DNA from: Micromonospora sp. MH99
Lineage (GTDB): Bacteria; Actinomycetota; Actinomycetes; Mycobacteriales; Micromonosporaceae
Direction of reading: 5' to 3'
DNA: 64,000 nucleotides
Assembly: GCF_021442385.1 (NCBI RefSeq)
Contig: NZ_MUZA01000002.1
Location: 1 to 64,000 of the forward strand
Made by a program: the position numbers and the translations under genes. Below, piece after piece: positions 1 through 9,828 of this stretch (position 1 is the first letter of the stretch; each line of letters opens with the position of its first letter). Below the pieces are notes generated by a model. It did no database searches. It was not told the DNA's origin and saw nothing but the letters and a program-made list of their open reading frames with translations.

Positions 1-1236
1 CCGGCGGTGGCGGTGGCCGCGCGGTTGCCCGTGGCGGCGAGCGCGGAGCCCACCCCGCCCTCGGCGCCGCCGGCGGTGGCACCGCCGTCGCGGGTGCCGG
101 TGTCCGCGCCCCCGCCTCCGGTCACGGTGGCGGTCGCGTCGGAGAGCAGCCCGGCGCCGCGGTACCGCATCCACGTCCGCAATGTGGGCAACTCGCCGCT
201 CGACACGACTGTGCGCCAGGAGTTGCCGTCGGGGTCGTCGCCCACCGCGATCAGCGGGGGCGGACAGTCCAGCCGCTCCGGCGGGTCCACGGCCGAGGTG
301 ACCTGGCGGTTGCGGCTGCCCGCGCACAGCACCACCACGCTGGGCACCGCGCTGACCGCTGTCGCGCCGGGTCAGCCGCTGACGGCACCGGCCTGCGCGT
401 TCACCAGTGACGGCACCCGGCCGTACGACTGCGCCACCGCCACCTGGCAGGCGGCCGGAGCCGCCCCGGCGGCCGAGGTCACCCAGGCGCCGCCCTGGCG
501 GCGGTATCCGGTGCTGCTGGCCGGGTTGGGCGTCCTGGTGCTGCTCAGCGCACTCGTGGTCTATGTGTGGCGTCGACGGCGCGGACGGCGGGTGACCGCC
601 GCCGCCCTGGCCACCAACGGAACGCGGGACGGTGGGCGCGGGACGATCTACCCACGTCCGGCGACTCCCGACCCGCGCCGACGGCGGCGTACCCCGCCGG
701 TCTGGCTGCTGGTTGGCGCGGCGGCGGTGGTGCTGGCGGGCGTGATCGGCACGGCCGGCTGGACGGCGACCCGGCAGGTGTCGTCGATCGACACCCAGAA
801 GCAGCCGACCAGCGGCGCGTGGATGGGCACCGGGGTCTCCGGACCGGTGGGTGTGCCGCTGCGGGAGTCCGCGTTCGAGTTCACCGTCTACCGGATGACC
901 TGTGGCGCGGCGGACGCGGCCGGCGGGACCGGCGCGGCAACGGCCGGGGGTCGGCGCTGCCAGGCCACCGTGGGTGTGCGCAACGTCACCGGCAGCCAGC
1001 AGCCCTGGCACGGCCAGCTGCAACGCGCCTACCTGCCGGGCGGACGGTGGGTGAGCACTGACGAGCCGGCCACCCGGACGGCCAACCTGGGTCGGGACGT
1101 CTTCGCCAACCCGGTGGCCGCGGGCAGCCGGGTGGTGCTCCCGCTGGTGTTCACCGTCGACGGGCGGGACCCGCCCCAGCAGCTGGAGCTGCGCAGCGGC
1201 GTGTTCTCCGCCGGCGTCCGGGTGCACATGCCCTGA
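1..1236 (+). CDS. Membrane protein with two transmembrane segments, 5' end outside window
   Basis: The frame is open from base 1, so the true start is upstream and only the C-terminal part (about 411 residues) is seen. A Pro/Ala/Ser-rich and beta-rich N-terminal section (a DUF11-like 'HVRNVGNSPLDTTVRQELP' stretch) precedes a hydrophobic helix near residues 165-187. An Arg-rich loop of about 40 residues follows, then a second helix near 229-250 and a C-terminal soluble domain that probably faces outside and resembles DUF4352-type beta domains. The positively charged loop between the helices suggests it lies in the cytoplasm. I do not recognise a specific function. A surface or secretion-associated protein is plausible but is inference only. 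Confidence 0.6.
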   Translation, partial: PAVAVAARLPVAASAEPTPPSAPPAVAPPSRVPVSAPPPPVTVAVASESSPAPRYRIHVRNVGNSPLDTTVRQELPSGSSPTAISGGGQSSRSGGSTAEVTWRLRLPAHSTTTLGTALTAVAPGQPLTAPACAFTSDGTRPYDCATATWQAAGAAPAAEVTQAPPWRRYPVLLAGLGVLVLLSALVVYVWRRRRGRRVTAAALATNGTRDGGRGTIYPRPATPDPRRRRRTPPVWLLVGAAAVVLAGVIGTAGWTATRQVSSIDTQKQPTSGAWMGTGVSGPVGVPLRESAFEFTVYRMTCGAADAAGGTGAATAGGRRCQATVGVRNVTGSQQPWHGQLQRAYLPGGRWVSTDEPATRTANLGRDVFANPVAAGSRVVLPLVFTVDGRDPPQQLELRSGVFSAGVRVHMP

Positions 1237-1257
1237 CCGGCGATCGGGCGGCGGTCG

Positions 1258-1263
1258 TACCCT
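1258..1263 (+). promoter_or_regulatory. -10 element of a leaderless promoter
   Basis: TACCCT lies exactly 7 nt before the GTG at 1271, and no Shine-Dalgarno sequence is present. This is the geometry expected if transcription starts at the start codon. The identical TACCCT-N7-GTG arrangement occurs before the gene at 40935. Confidence 0.5.
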
Positions 1264-1270
1264 GGGGTCC

Positions 1271-2137
1271 GTGACCGCCGCCCTCGCCCCCGCCGTGCTC
1301 GACGTGGCGGCCTGGCGTGCGCGCCGCCGGGCTCACGAGGAGCGGGTGGACGTGTGGCTGACGCCGCACCTGGCCCGACGACGTCGGGGTGAGCGGCATC
1401 CGGTGGCCGACTTCCTGTTCACCTACTACTCGCACCGACCGGCGCAGCTGCGCCGGTGGCACCCGGGCGCGGGGGTCGAGCTGCGCGACGCGGATCCGGC
1501 GGAGTTCGGCCGGGACTACCGCGCCACCGCCGCCGGGGTCACCCTCGACACCGAGGCGGTACGCGGGCGACGCGGCGAGTCGATCGCGTGGATCCGCTCG
1601 CTGCTGGCGGCCACTGCCGCCCGACCGGCGCACTTCGGCTGCTTCGGGATGCACGAGTGGGCGATGGTGTACCGGCAGACCCGCGAGGAGCTGCGGCACA
1701 ACGCCTGGCCGTTGCGGTTGGATCCGGAGCGGACCGCCGCGGTCGTCGAGGAGCGCGGGGTGCGGTGCAGCCACTTCGACGCGTTCCGGTTCTTCACCCC
1801 GCCGGCCCGGCCGTTGAACCTGCTCACCCCGACCCGGGAGACGCAGCACGCGCACGAGCAGCCGGGCTGTCTGCACGCCAACATGGACCTCTACAAGTGG
1901 GCGTACAAGTTGTCGCCGCTGGTGCCCTCGGAACTGGTGGCGGACTGTTTCGAGCTGGCCCGGGAGGTCCGCACGTTGGACATGCGGGCCAGCCCGTACG
2001 ACCTGGCGGCGCTCGGTCACCCGCCGGTACGGGTGGAGACCGTCCAGGGTCGGGCGGAGTACGCCGCAGCGCAGCGCGAGTTCGCCGACCGTGCGGCAGT
2101 GCTCCGCGACCGGCTGCTGGCCGCCGTTCCCGGCTGA
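1271..2137 (+). CDS. Conserved actinobacterial protein, often labelled 3-methyladenine DNA glycosylase
   Basis: The 288-residue cytoplasmic protein contains the block 'HFGCFGMHEWAMVYR' and a 'FLFTYYSHRPAQLRRWHPG' block near the N-terminus. I recognise these from a family widely conserved in actinobacteria and commonly named 3-methyladenine DNA glycosylase in databases. I see no helix-hairpin-helix or AAG-type fold signature, so the enzymatic name is not supported by the sequence and may be an inherited misannotation. There is no signal peptide or membrane segment. The GTG start is chosen because TACCCT lies 7 nt upstream (leaderless geometry). It converges on the TetR gene. Family conservation is clear; function is uncertain. 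Confidence 0.7.
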   Translation: MTAALAPAVLDVAAWRARRRAHEERVDVWLTPHLARRRRGERHPVADFLFTYYSHRPAQLRRWHPGAGVELRDADPAEFGRDYRATAAGVTLDTEAVRGRRGESIAWIRSLLAATAARPAHFGCFGMHEWAMVYRQTREELRHNAWPLRLDPERTAAVVEERGVRCSHFDAFRFFTPPARPLNLLTPTRETQHAHEQPGCLHANMDLYKWAYKLSPLVPSELVADCFELAREVRTLDMRASPYDLAALGHPPVRVETVQGRAEYAAAQREFADRAAVLRDRLLAAVPG

Positions 2138-2188
2138 CCGTCGACGGCCCCGCGCGGCCGGCGGCCCCGCCCGTGCCGTGGCCCGGGG

Positions 2189-2782
2189 TCAGCGCGAGCG
2201 GGCTCGCAGACCGTCGAGGAGCAACGCGACCACTGCGGCCAGGTCGTCGTCGAGGCCGGGCTCGCTCCACTCCGTCCGGTGCGACGGGTGGTGGAACCGC
2301 GCGGTGGCCTGCAACAGCGCGCGGCCGGCCACCGCCGGGTCGGGCACGGTGAACTCGCCGGCGGCGACGCCGTCCGCGACGATCAGGCTGAGCTGACCGG
2401 CGAGAACCTCCAGGTGGTTGGCGACCGCTCCCTCGGAGAGCGTGGCGAGCTGGTGGAAGTTGTCGAACAGCTCCGGGTCCTCCCGGGCCATCCGCCGCTT
2501 GGTGCCGCTCAGCTCGGCCAGCCACCGGCGCAGCCGTTGCGGGGCCGGGTCGGTGCCGGTGGCGACGCCGATCAGCGGGGTGGAGACGCGGGCCAGCCAG
2601 CGTTCGGCGACCGCCTCGCGCAGCGCGGCCTTGCTGGCGAAGTGCCGGTAGACGCTGCCGTGGCTGACACCCAGCGCGCGTGCCACGTCCAGCACCGTGG
2701 CCTTCGCCGGGCCGTACCGGCGCAGCACCTCCTCGGCGGTGTCGAGGATGCGATCGGCGGTCAGGGCTGTGGTGTCGCTCAT
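2189..2782 (-). CDS. TetR/AcrR family transcriptional regulator
   Basis: A 197-residue repressor. The N-terminal helix-turn-helix (about residues 8-55) reads 'ILDTAEEVLRRYGPAKATVLDVARALGVSHGSVYRHFASKAALREAV', a typical TetR_N domain. The rest is a helical ligand-binding and dimerisation domain. The ATG at 2782 is preferred over an upstream in-frame codon because GGGAGG lies 8 nt before it. The gene follows the aldo/keto reductase at 73 bp on the same strand, so both are probably one transcript. The palindrome at 3902-3923 upstream of the reductase is the likely operator, giving autoregulation plus control of the reductase (inference). The ligand is unknown. Confidence 0.88.
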   Translation of the reverse strand: MSDTTALTADRILDTAEEVLRRYGPAKATVLDVARALGVSHGSVYRHFASKAALREAVAERWLARVSTPLIGVATGTDPAPQRLRRWLAELSGTKRRMAREDPELFDNFHQLATLSEGAVANHLEVLAGQLSLIVADGVAAGEFTVPDPAVAGRALLQATARFHHPSHRTEWSEPGLDDDLAAVVALLLDGLRARSR

Positions 2783-2855
2783 CGCCCCAGCCTCCCTGAC
2801 CGCGTGGCCCGTCGTGGCGCGACCCCCGGCCGGCGGTCGCGCCACGACCGGGTTG

Positions 2856-3854
2856 TCATGACCGCTCGCTGTCCAGGAACGCCATCTGCGCCTCGTCGTA
2901 CCGGCTGCCGGCCACCGCGTCGGCGGGGACGGCGGCCTCGATGGCGGCCAGGTCCGTCTCGGTCAGCGTGACCGCGGCGGCGCCGAGGGCCTCGGTGAGC
3001 CGGTCCCGACGGCGGGCGCCGATCAGGGGTACGACGGTCTCGCCCCGGGCGAGCACCCAGGCGATGGCGATCTGCGCCACGGTGACGCCCCGCGCCTCGG
3101 CGATGGCGCGCAGCGCGTCCACGAGGGCGAGGTTGCGGTCCAGGTTCGCGCCGGCGAAGCGCGGCAGGTGGCTGCGGAAGTCGGTGCCGGCGGTCTCCCG
3201 CTGCGGCGTCCAGTGGCCGCTGATCAGCCCTCGGGAGAGCACGCCGTACGCGGTGATCCCGACGCCCAGCTCACGCGCGGTCGGCAGGATCTCGGCCTCG
3301 GGGGCGCGGGAGATCAACGAGTACTCGATCTGGAGGTCGCTGATGGGGTGCACGGCGTGCGCCCGGCGCAGCGTGTCGGCGCTGACCTCGGACAGCCCGA
3401 TGTGCCGGACGTGACCCGCCTTCACCAGCTCGGCCAGGGTGCCCACGACGTCCTCCACCGGCACGTCGGGGTTGAGCCGGGCGGGGCGGTAGATGTCGAC
3501 GTGGTCGGTGCCGAGCCGGCGCAGCGTGTACGCCAGGAAGTTCTTGATCGCGACGGGTCGGACGTCGTTGCCGTTCCAACCGCCGTCGACGTCGCGCAGA
3601 GCGCCGAACTTCACGCTGATCACCGCGTTGTCCCGGTTACGGCCGCGCAGCGCGTCGCGCAGCAGCATCTCGTTGTGGCCCATGCCGTAGAAGTCGCCCG
3701 TGTCGAGCAGGGTGATGCCGGCGTCCAGGGCGGCGTGGATGGTGGCGATGCTCTCGGCCTCGTCGGCGGGGCCGTAGAGATCCGACATGCCCATCAGGCC
3801 GAGTCCGAGCGCGGAGACGGTGGGGCCGGTGGTGCCGAGGGTGCGGGTGTTCAT
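2856..3854 (-). CDS. Aldo/keto reductase
   Basis: A 332-residue (alpha/beta)8 NADPH-dependent oxidoreductase of the AKR superfamily. Visible elements are 'ITLLDTGDFYG' (catalytic Asp and Tyr), 'ISVKFGA' (catalytic Lys) and the C-terminal cofactor region 'VVPLIGARRRDRLTEALGA'. The strand that usually carries the catalytic His reads 'VDIYRPARLNP', so that His appears to be replaced; this variant is seen in a known AKR subgroup. The start at 3854 (MNTRTLG) has an AGGAG 12 nt upstream and matches the usual AKR N-terminus; the longer open frame to 3893 runs into the promoter. It precedes the TetR gene in a probable two-gene operon. The substrate is unknown. Confidence 0.9.
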   Translation of the reverse strand: MNTRTLGTTGPTVSALGLGLMGMSDLYGPADEAESIATIHAALDAGITLLDTGDFYGMGHNEMLLRDALRGRNRDNAVISVKFGALRDVDGGWNGNDVRPVAIKNFLAYTLRRLGTDHVDIYRPARLNPDVPVEDVVGTLAELVKAGHVRHIGLSEVSADTLRRAHAVHPISDLQIEYSLISRAPEAEILPTARELGVGITAYGVLSRGLISGHWTPQRETAGTDFRSHLPRFAGANLDRNLALVDALRAIAEARGVTVAQIAIAWVLARGETVVPLIGARRRDRLTEALGAAAVTLTETDLAAIEAAVPADAVAGSRYDEAQMAFLDSERS

Positions 3855-3901
3855 GAGGTGTTCCTCTCCTGGGGTGACATGCCGACCATACACACTTCGG
3901 C

Positions 3902-3923
3902 TGACAGATTCCAGATTCTGTCA
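3902..3923. promoter_or_regulatory. Operator-like palindrome upstream of the reductase-TetR pair
   Basis: Perfect 7-bp arms TGACAGA and TCTGTCA flank an 8-bp spacer, a 22-bp dyad of the size bound by TetR dimers. It lies 48-69 bp upstream of the reductase start, where it would overlap the promoter. It is the only such dyad near these two genes. Confidence 0.6.
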
Positions 3924-3967
3924 CTCGACAGTCAGAGAGGTCACTCACACAGCTCGGTGATGGTGGA

Positions 3968-4393
3968 CTAGTCGCCGTCGACGCGGCGGTCGCGCTTGCG
4001 CTGCGACTGGCGCTTCTTCTCGGCCAGCCGGCGCTCCTTGGCACCCCGGGACGGCTTGGTCGCCCGGCGCGGCGGCGGGGGCGGCGCGGCCGCCTCGCGC
4101 AACAGCGCGACCAGCCGCTCGCGGGCCGCCTCCCGGTTGGCGAGCTGCGCCCGGTGCTCGCTGGCCGCGATCGTGAGCACGCCGTCCACCAGCCGGTTGG
4201 CGAGTCGTTCCAGCGCCCGCGACCGGATCCAGTCGGGCACCGACGGAGAGTTGGCCAGGTCGTAGCTCAGCTCGACCCGCGAGTCGGCGGTGTTCACGCC
4301 CTGCCCGCCGGGGCCGGACGAGCGGGAGAAGCGCTCCCGCAGCTCCCCGGCGGGGACGACCCACCGATCGGTCACCCGCAGTCCGTCGTCCAC
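3968..4393 (-). CDS. arfB: Alternative ribosome-rescue peptidyl-tRNA hydrolase ArfB (YaeJ)
   Basis: A 141-residue, single-domain class I release-factor homologue. 'SRSSGPGGQGVNTADSRVEL' carries the GGQ at residues 29-31 that hydrolyses the peptidyl-tRNA ester. There is no codon-recognition domain, and the C-terminal 30-40 residues are very rich in Lys and Arg ('KPSRGAKERRLAEKKRQSQRKRDRR'), the tail that enters the empty mRNA channel of stalled ribosomes in ArfB. Length matches the family (about 140). The GTG start has TAGCCT 6 nt upstream (4400-4405), pointing to a leaderless mRNA. It acts on non-stop ribosomes in the cytoplasm. Confidence 0.93.
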   Translation of the reverse strand: MDDGLRVTDRWVVPAGELRERFSRSSGPGGQGVNTADSRVELSYDLANSPSVPDWIRSRALERLANRLVDGVLTIAASEHRAQLANREAARERLVALLREAAAPPPPPRRATKPSRGAKERRLAEKKRQSQRKRDRRVDGD

Positions 4394-4399
4394 GCCCCG

Positions 4400-4405
4400 A
4401 GGCTA
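4400..4405 (-). promoter_or_regulatory. -10 element of a leaderless promoter for arfB
   Basis: On the minus strand TAGCCT sits 6 nt before the GTG start of arfB, with no ribosome-binding site between. The same hexamer and spacing occur before the gene starting at 58366. Confidence 0.5.
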
Positions 4406-4427
4406 GCCCGCCCCGGCCCGCCCCGGG

Positions 4428-4724
4428 TCACCGGCGCGGATGCTCACTCTGCGTCGTGGACGGGCTCGGTGCCGGGCCGGCGGTCTCGTCGTCCGAGCCG
4501 ACCGCGGCGTACGCCACGGCGCCGAATAGCAGCAGCCCGATCACGGCGGCCTTCACCGCGACCCCGCGGATCAGCAACCACGCGCCCCGGCGAGCGCCGG
4601 GCACCGATTTCTTCGCGGTCTGGTAGTCGGTCCACCCGCGTCGCGCCCGGGCGTACGCCGACCCCACCGCACATCCGATGATCAGGCCCACCAGCAGGAG
4701 GACCGTGAGAAGAGGACGCTCCAC
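4428..4724 (-). CDS. Small two-helix membrane protein, unknown function
   Basis: A 98-residue protein. The first hydrophobic helix is near residues 4-24 ('LLTVLLLVGLIIGCAVGSAYA') and the second near 52-73 ('GVAVKAAVIGLLLFGAVAYAAVG'). They are separated by a basic loop ('RARRGWTDYQTAKKSVPGARRG') and followed by a short Ser/Pro/Thr-rich tail. I recognise no family. The GTG start abuts a GGAG, which is too close for ideal initiation, so a slightly different start is possible. It lies between arfB and the serine protease gene, all on the minus strand. Confidence 0.55.
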   Translation of the reverse strand: MERPLLTVLLLVGLIIGCAVGSAYARARRGWTDYQTAKKSVPGARRGAWLLIRGVAVKAAVIGLLLFGAVAYAAVGSDDETAGPAPSPSTTQSEHPRR

Positions 4725-4798
4725 CTCCGCCAGTATCCATACCGAGCGTCATATTTCCATGGCCCGATGACGTGTGGCCGGATATCCGACACTGGAGG

Positions 4799-4813
4799 CG
4801 GCCCGATGGGCCG
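4799..4813 (-). terminator. Short hairpin after the serine protease gene
   Basis: CGGCCC-GAT-GGGCCG forms a 6-bp GC stem just downstream of the protease stop at 4824. There is no T-tract, so terminator activity is tentative. Confidence 0.35.
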
Positions 4814-4823
4814 TACGAGCAGC

Positions 4824-5681
<858 letters not shown>

Positions 5682-5715
5682 GCGTACTCCTCACGGTCGA
5701 CGTCGGCGCTGTGGA

Positions 5716-6675
5716 TCAGGGCAGTCGGGAGAACCAGCGCATCGAGCCGGCGGCGGCGCCCATCGCGAACACCAGCCCGAGGCCGATGAACCGGGCCGAG
5801 ACGTCCTGGCGTTCGGTGCGGTAGCCGACCGAGCTGCCGATGTCGTCGTAGACGGCGCGCAACTCGTCGCTGGTGCTGGCCTCGTGGAACATTCCGCCGG
5901 TCTCGTCGGCGACGGCCTTGAGGGTCTGCCCGTCGACCGGCACCTGGATCGGTCGTCCGCCCCGGTCCACGAAGCCGGACGGCGTGCCGAAGGAGATCGC
6001 GTGCACCGGCACCTTCGCCGCGACCGCCTCTCCCGCCGCCTCCATCGGGTCCATCCCGGAGGTGTTGGCTCCGTCGGAGAGCAGGATGATCCGGGCCGGC
6101 GGTGGCTCCTTCGCGGCCTCGCTGTCCAGGCTCTTGACCGCGCCGAGTGAGGTGTTGATGGCCTCACCGATCGCGGTGCCCTGCACCCCGGTCACCCCCT
6201 CGGCGAGGCGACCGATGCCCTCGTCCAGGGCGTCCCGGTCGGTGCCGGGCGGCACCAGGACGGCGGCGCTGCCGGCGAACGCGACAAGCCCCACGTTGAA
6301 CTCGTCGGGCAGGCCCTCGACGAAACGTCGTGCCGCCTGTTTGGCCGCCGCCAGCCGGTCCGGCTCCACGTCGGTGGCGAGCATGGAGGTGGACACGTCG
6401 ACGGCGACCATCACTGTGGCGCGTTCCCGGGGGACCCGGACCTCGGCGGTGGGCCTGGCGAAACCGACCACGAGCAGCGCCAGCATGGCCAGGAACAGCC
6501 CGGCCGGGACGTGCCGGCGCCAGGCCGGACGAACGGGCGCCACCCGGTCCAGCAGCCGCAGGTTGGTGAAGCGGACGGCGTACCTGCTGCGTCTGCGCTG
6601 CATCACCAGGTACGCGCCGACCAGCGCGAGCACGCCGATCAGCAGCCAGAGTCGCAACGGGGACTCCCAGGTCAC
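5716..6675 (-). CDS. VWA-domain membrane protein (BatA-like)
   Basis: A 319-residue protein with N-terminal helices near residues 7-24 and 57-73, then a von Willebrand factor A domain. The MIDAS motif DVSTS starts at Asp93; the other metal-site loops are visible in 'QGTAIGEAI' and 'ILLSDGAN'. A last helix lies near residues 294-312. This matches the BatA/Bacteroides aerotolerance type, which partners MoxR AAA ATPases. The GTG start overlaps the DUF58 stop by four bases (GTGA), showing translational coupling. Target and role in this organism are unknown. Confidence 0.9.
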   Translation of the reverse strand: MTWESPLRLWLLIGVLALVGAYLVMQRRRSRYAVRFTNLRLLDRVAPVRPAWRRHVPAGLFLAMLALLVVGFARPTAEVRVPRERATVMVAVDVSTSMLATDVEPDRLAAAKQAARRFVEGLPDEFNVGLVAFAGSAAVLVPPGTDRDALDEGIGRLAEGVTGVQGTAIGEAINTSLGAVKSLDSEAAKEPPPARIILLSDGANTSGMDPMEAAGEAVAAKVPVHAISFGTPSGFVDRGGRPIQVPVDGQTLKAVADETGGMFHEASTSDELRAVYDDIGSSVGYRTERQDVSARFIGLGLVFAMGAAAGSMRWFSRLP

Positions 6676-7705
6676 GCGGCACCTCCCCGGACGGCTCCGG
6701 CCGGCGCGGCGGCCATCCGCCGCTGGGCGTGCACGTGCCGGACGATGTCGGCGCTGAAGTCCCGGTCGGTGCGCAGCGCCAGGTGCGTGGCAGCGCTCCG
6801 GCGCAGCGCCTGGCGGACCTGGTCACGCTGGGCGGCGGCGGCCGCGGCGTACCGCTCCCGCAGGCGGCGGTCCGATGTGCACACCTCGCGGCGGCGGCCG
6901 GTCTCCGGGTCGACGAGCGTGATCAGCCCGACGTCGGGCAGTTCCAGTTCGCGCGGATCGGTCACCTCGATCGCCAGCACCTGGTGGCGGGCGGACAGCC
7001 GACGCAGGGTGCGCTCCCAGGGTGGCGGCTCGTCGGGGTCGTCGGGCAGGCCGTCGAGAAAGTCGGAAACCACCACGACCAGCCCGCGCTGGTTGGCGAC
7101 CCGGTGCACCGCGTCGAGCCCGTCCGCCAACTCCGCCGCCGCGACCGGCTGCGGGGTCTCCGGCCGCGACCGGGACCGGTCGCCGGGCTCGGTCGCGCGC
7201 GGCGCGGTCAGCAGCGCGCGGAGCAGACCGAGCAGGTGGGTACGCCCGCTCCGGGCGGGAAAACGTCGTACCCCGTCGGCGCGCAGCACCTGGGCGCCCA
7301 GCCGGTTGCCGATGCCGGCGGTCAGGAAGCCCACCGCCGCCACGGCGGCCACCGCCAGCTCCCGCTTGTCCAGCTCGGCGGTGCCGAACTCCATGCTGGC
7401 GCTGGCGTCGACGAGCAGCCAGGTGGTGAGTTCCCGGTCGGCGTCTACCTGCCGGACGTGCGGCACCGCGGTCCGGGCGGTCACCGCCCAGTCCATCCGG
7501 CGGACCTCGTCCTCCCCCGGCCGGTACTCGCGGCTGCCGGCGGGTTCGCTGCCCGGCCCGGGGAGCAGGCCACGGTACTGGCCGTGCAGCAGACCGTTGA
7601 GCCGGCGGGTGACTGTCAGTTCCAGTCGGCGCAGCCGCTGGTCGGGGGTCAGCTCGGCCAGGCTCGGGTCGGGCGGGGTGGCCACCGACGTACGGCCGGC
7701 GCGTC

Positions 7706-7709
<4 letters not shown>
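6672..7709 (-). CDS. DUF58 domain-containing protein
   Basis: A 345-residue protein with the DUF58 signature 'EYRPGEDEVRRMDWAVTART', followed by a VWA-like fold whose metal motif reads 'LLVDASASMEFG' (DxSxS). Members of this family accompany MoxR ATPases and VWA proteins and are thought to act as chaperone partners. A GTG at 7709 overlaps the MoxR stop as GTGA and is preferred; an in-frame GTG at 7685 is the alternative. The frame remains open far upstream only because it is antisense-like within the MoxR gene. There is no convincing membrane segment. Confidence 0.88.
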
Positions 7710-8755
<1,046 letters not shown>

Positions 8756-8942
8756 GGTGCTTGCTTCCCGGGCGGGGGCCTCGGCAAACGTCGGATTGTG
8801 AGCGCCGGACGGGTCCGTTGTGTCCCGAATGAGCAGGAGCCGCCCGGACGGGGAACAACCGGGAGGACCCGCTCGCACGGGCATGACCACCCCGACAGGG
8901 CAGGAGCCGGCCGGCGGCGACGAGGAACCCCAGGACACGACA

Positions 8943-8970
8943 CGGCCCCCGCAGTCGACTGCGGGGGCCG
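8943..8970 (-). terminator. Perfect 28-bp palindromic terminator
   Basis: Two 14-base arms starting CGGCCCCCGCAG form a fully complementary stem 14 bp after the stop of the secreted-protein gene at 8985. The T-tract is weak, as is usual in high-GC actinomycetes. Confidence 0.65.
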
Positions 8971-8984
8971 GACGTTCGAATCGG

Positions 8985-9488
8985 TCAGGGCAGGTGGACG
9001 ACCAGGTGGAAGCCCAGGTCGGTCGGGGTGCCCGCCGAGTTGCGGGTCTGCACGAAGACCGCGTTCGGCGTGCTGAGCCGGGGCGCCACCGAGATCTCGC
9101 CGGCCGGCGGGATGCAGCAGGCGTCGGCCCGGCCAACGGTGGCCACGTAGACACCCGAGGTGACGACCTGGCCGAACTGCACCTCGTACTGCCCGGTGCC
9201 GTACTTGATGACCGTGCCGGTGCCGCGCGCCTTGGTGCCGTTGGAGTTGACGACGACGATTGTGGTGGAGGCGACGAGCGTGGTGTTGGCCTTCAGCGCG
9301 GCCTTGGCCTTGCGGGCCGACTCGGCCGTGACCGGTGGTTGGGCGTTGGTGCCGCGCGCCGCCGGCTGGACGGACGCCTGCGGCGCCTTCGCCGACGGCT
9401 GGGCGACGGCGATCCCCCCGCCAGCCAGGGTGAGCGCCAGGACAGCGAGCGTGACCGCCGCCGCCTTACGTCGGAAGAATGTTCTCAT
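8985..9488 (-). CDS. Secreted protein of unknown function
   Basis: A 167-residue protein with a classical signal peptide: basic 'MRTFFRRK', a hydrophobic core 'AAAVTLAVLALTLAGGGIAVA', and probable cleavage near residue 29 after AVA. The mature part has an Ala/Pro/Gln-rich linker and then a beta-rich domain ('NTTLVASTTIVVVNSNGTKARGT...') containing an adjacent cysteine pair in 'ADACCIPPAGE'. I do not recognise the family. The start at 9488 has GGGGGA about 6 nt upstream; the longer open frame lies in the untranslated leader. A good promoter sits at 9687-9716, giving a leader of about 190 nt. Confidence 0.7.
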   Translation of the reverse strand: MRTFFRRKAAAVTLAVLALTLAGGGIAVAQPSAKAPQASVQPAARGTNAQPPVTAESARKAKAALKANTTLVASTTIVVVNSNGTKARGTGTVIKYGTGQYEVQFGQVVTSGVYVATVGRADACCIPPAGEISVAPRLSTPNAVFVQTRNSAGTPTDLGFHLVVHLP

Positions 9489-9686
9489 GACAGGTCCCCC
9501 TTGTGTGACCGTGCGAATTCGGCCGACCCGCGGGGCGGGACGGATGACTGCCAATAATGGGATCGACGACGACACGAGAACCGGTTGAAGCTCGCTCGCC
9601 CGTAGTCGGGAAAGTTGATTTCTCGTTGACCTGCATCCGGTCTGAGCTGCTGTTACTACTCAGCGTTGCGTCGTTTAACCAGATGG

Positions 9687-9716
9687 AACGTAGCACCGCA
9701 AAAAGCGGGAGGTCAA
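9687..9716 (-). promoter_or_regulatory. Housekeeping-type promoter for the secreted protein gene
   Basis: On the minus strand a -35 TTGACC (9711-9716) and a -10 TACGTT (9687-9692) are separated by 18 bp. The spacer itself contains a CCGC/GCGG mini-dyad. Transcription would start about 190 nt before the start codon at 9488. Confidence 0.6.
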
Positions 9717-9815
9717 TAGTTGATCTCGCATTATCGGCCTGTCGTGCAGCCGTCAGATATTTGTGAAAGATGAACGTGTCAACCATTCACACAAATTGCG
9801 GGGGCCCGCCACCGC

Positions 9816-9821
9816 TACGCT
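9816..9821 (+). promoter_or_regulatory. -10 element of a leaderless promoter
   Basis: TACGCT lies 7 nt before the ATG at 9829 with no ribosome-binding site, consistent with a leaderless mRNA. Confidence 0.5.
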
Positions 9822-9828
9822 GACCGCC

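Larger units (their letters stand above)
9489..9828. other. Intergenic region of lower GC between divergent genes
   Basis: This 340-bp stretch is visibly richer in A/T than its surroundings. It holds the minus-strand promoter at 9687-9716 and the plus-strand -10 at 9816-9821. I see no convincing gene in it, although the long leader could contain a structured RNA. Confidence 0.5.

Noticed and set aside
8971..8985. GTTCGAATC, resembling a tRNA T-arm
   Set aside because: Flanking bases do not pair as a T stem, and no acceptor, D or anticodon arms can be drawn upstream; it follows a terminator hairpin.
8820..9557. Plus-strand frame running across the secreted-protein gene
   Set aside because: It has no ribosome-binding site, an Arg/Gly-rich translation, and is antisense to a gene with a clear signal peptide.
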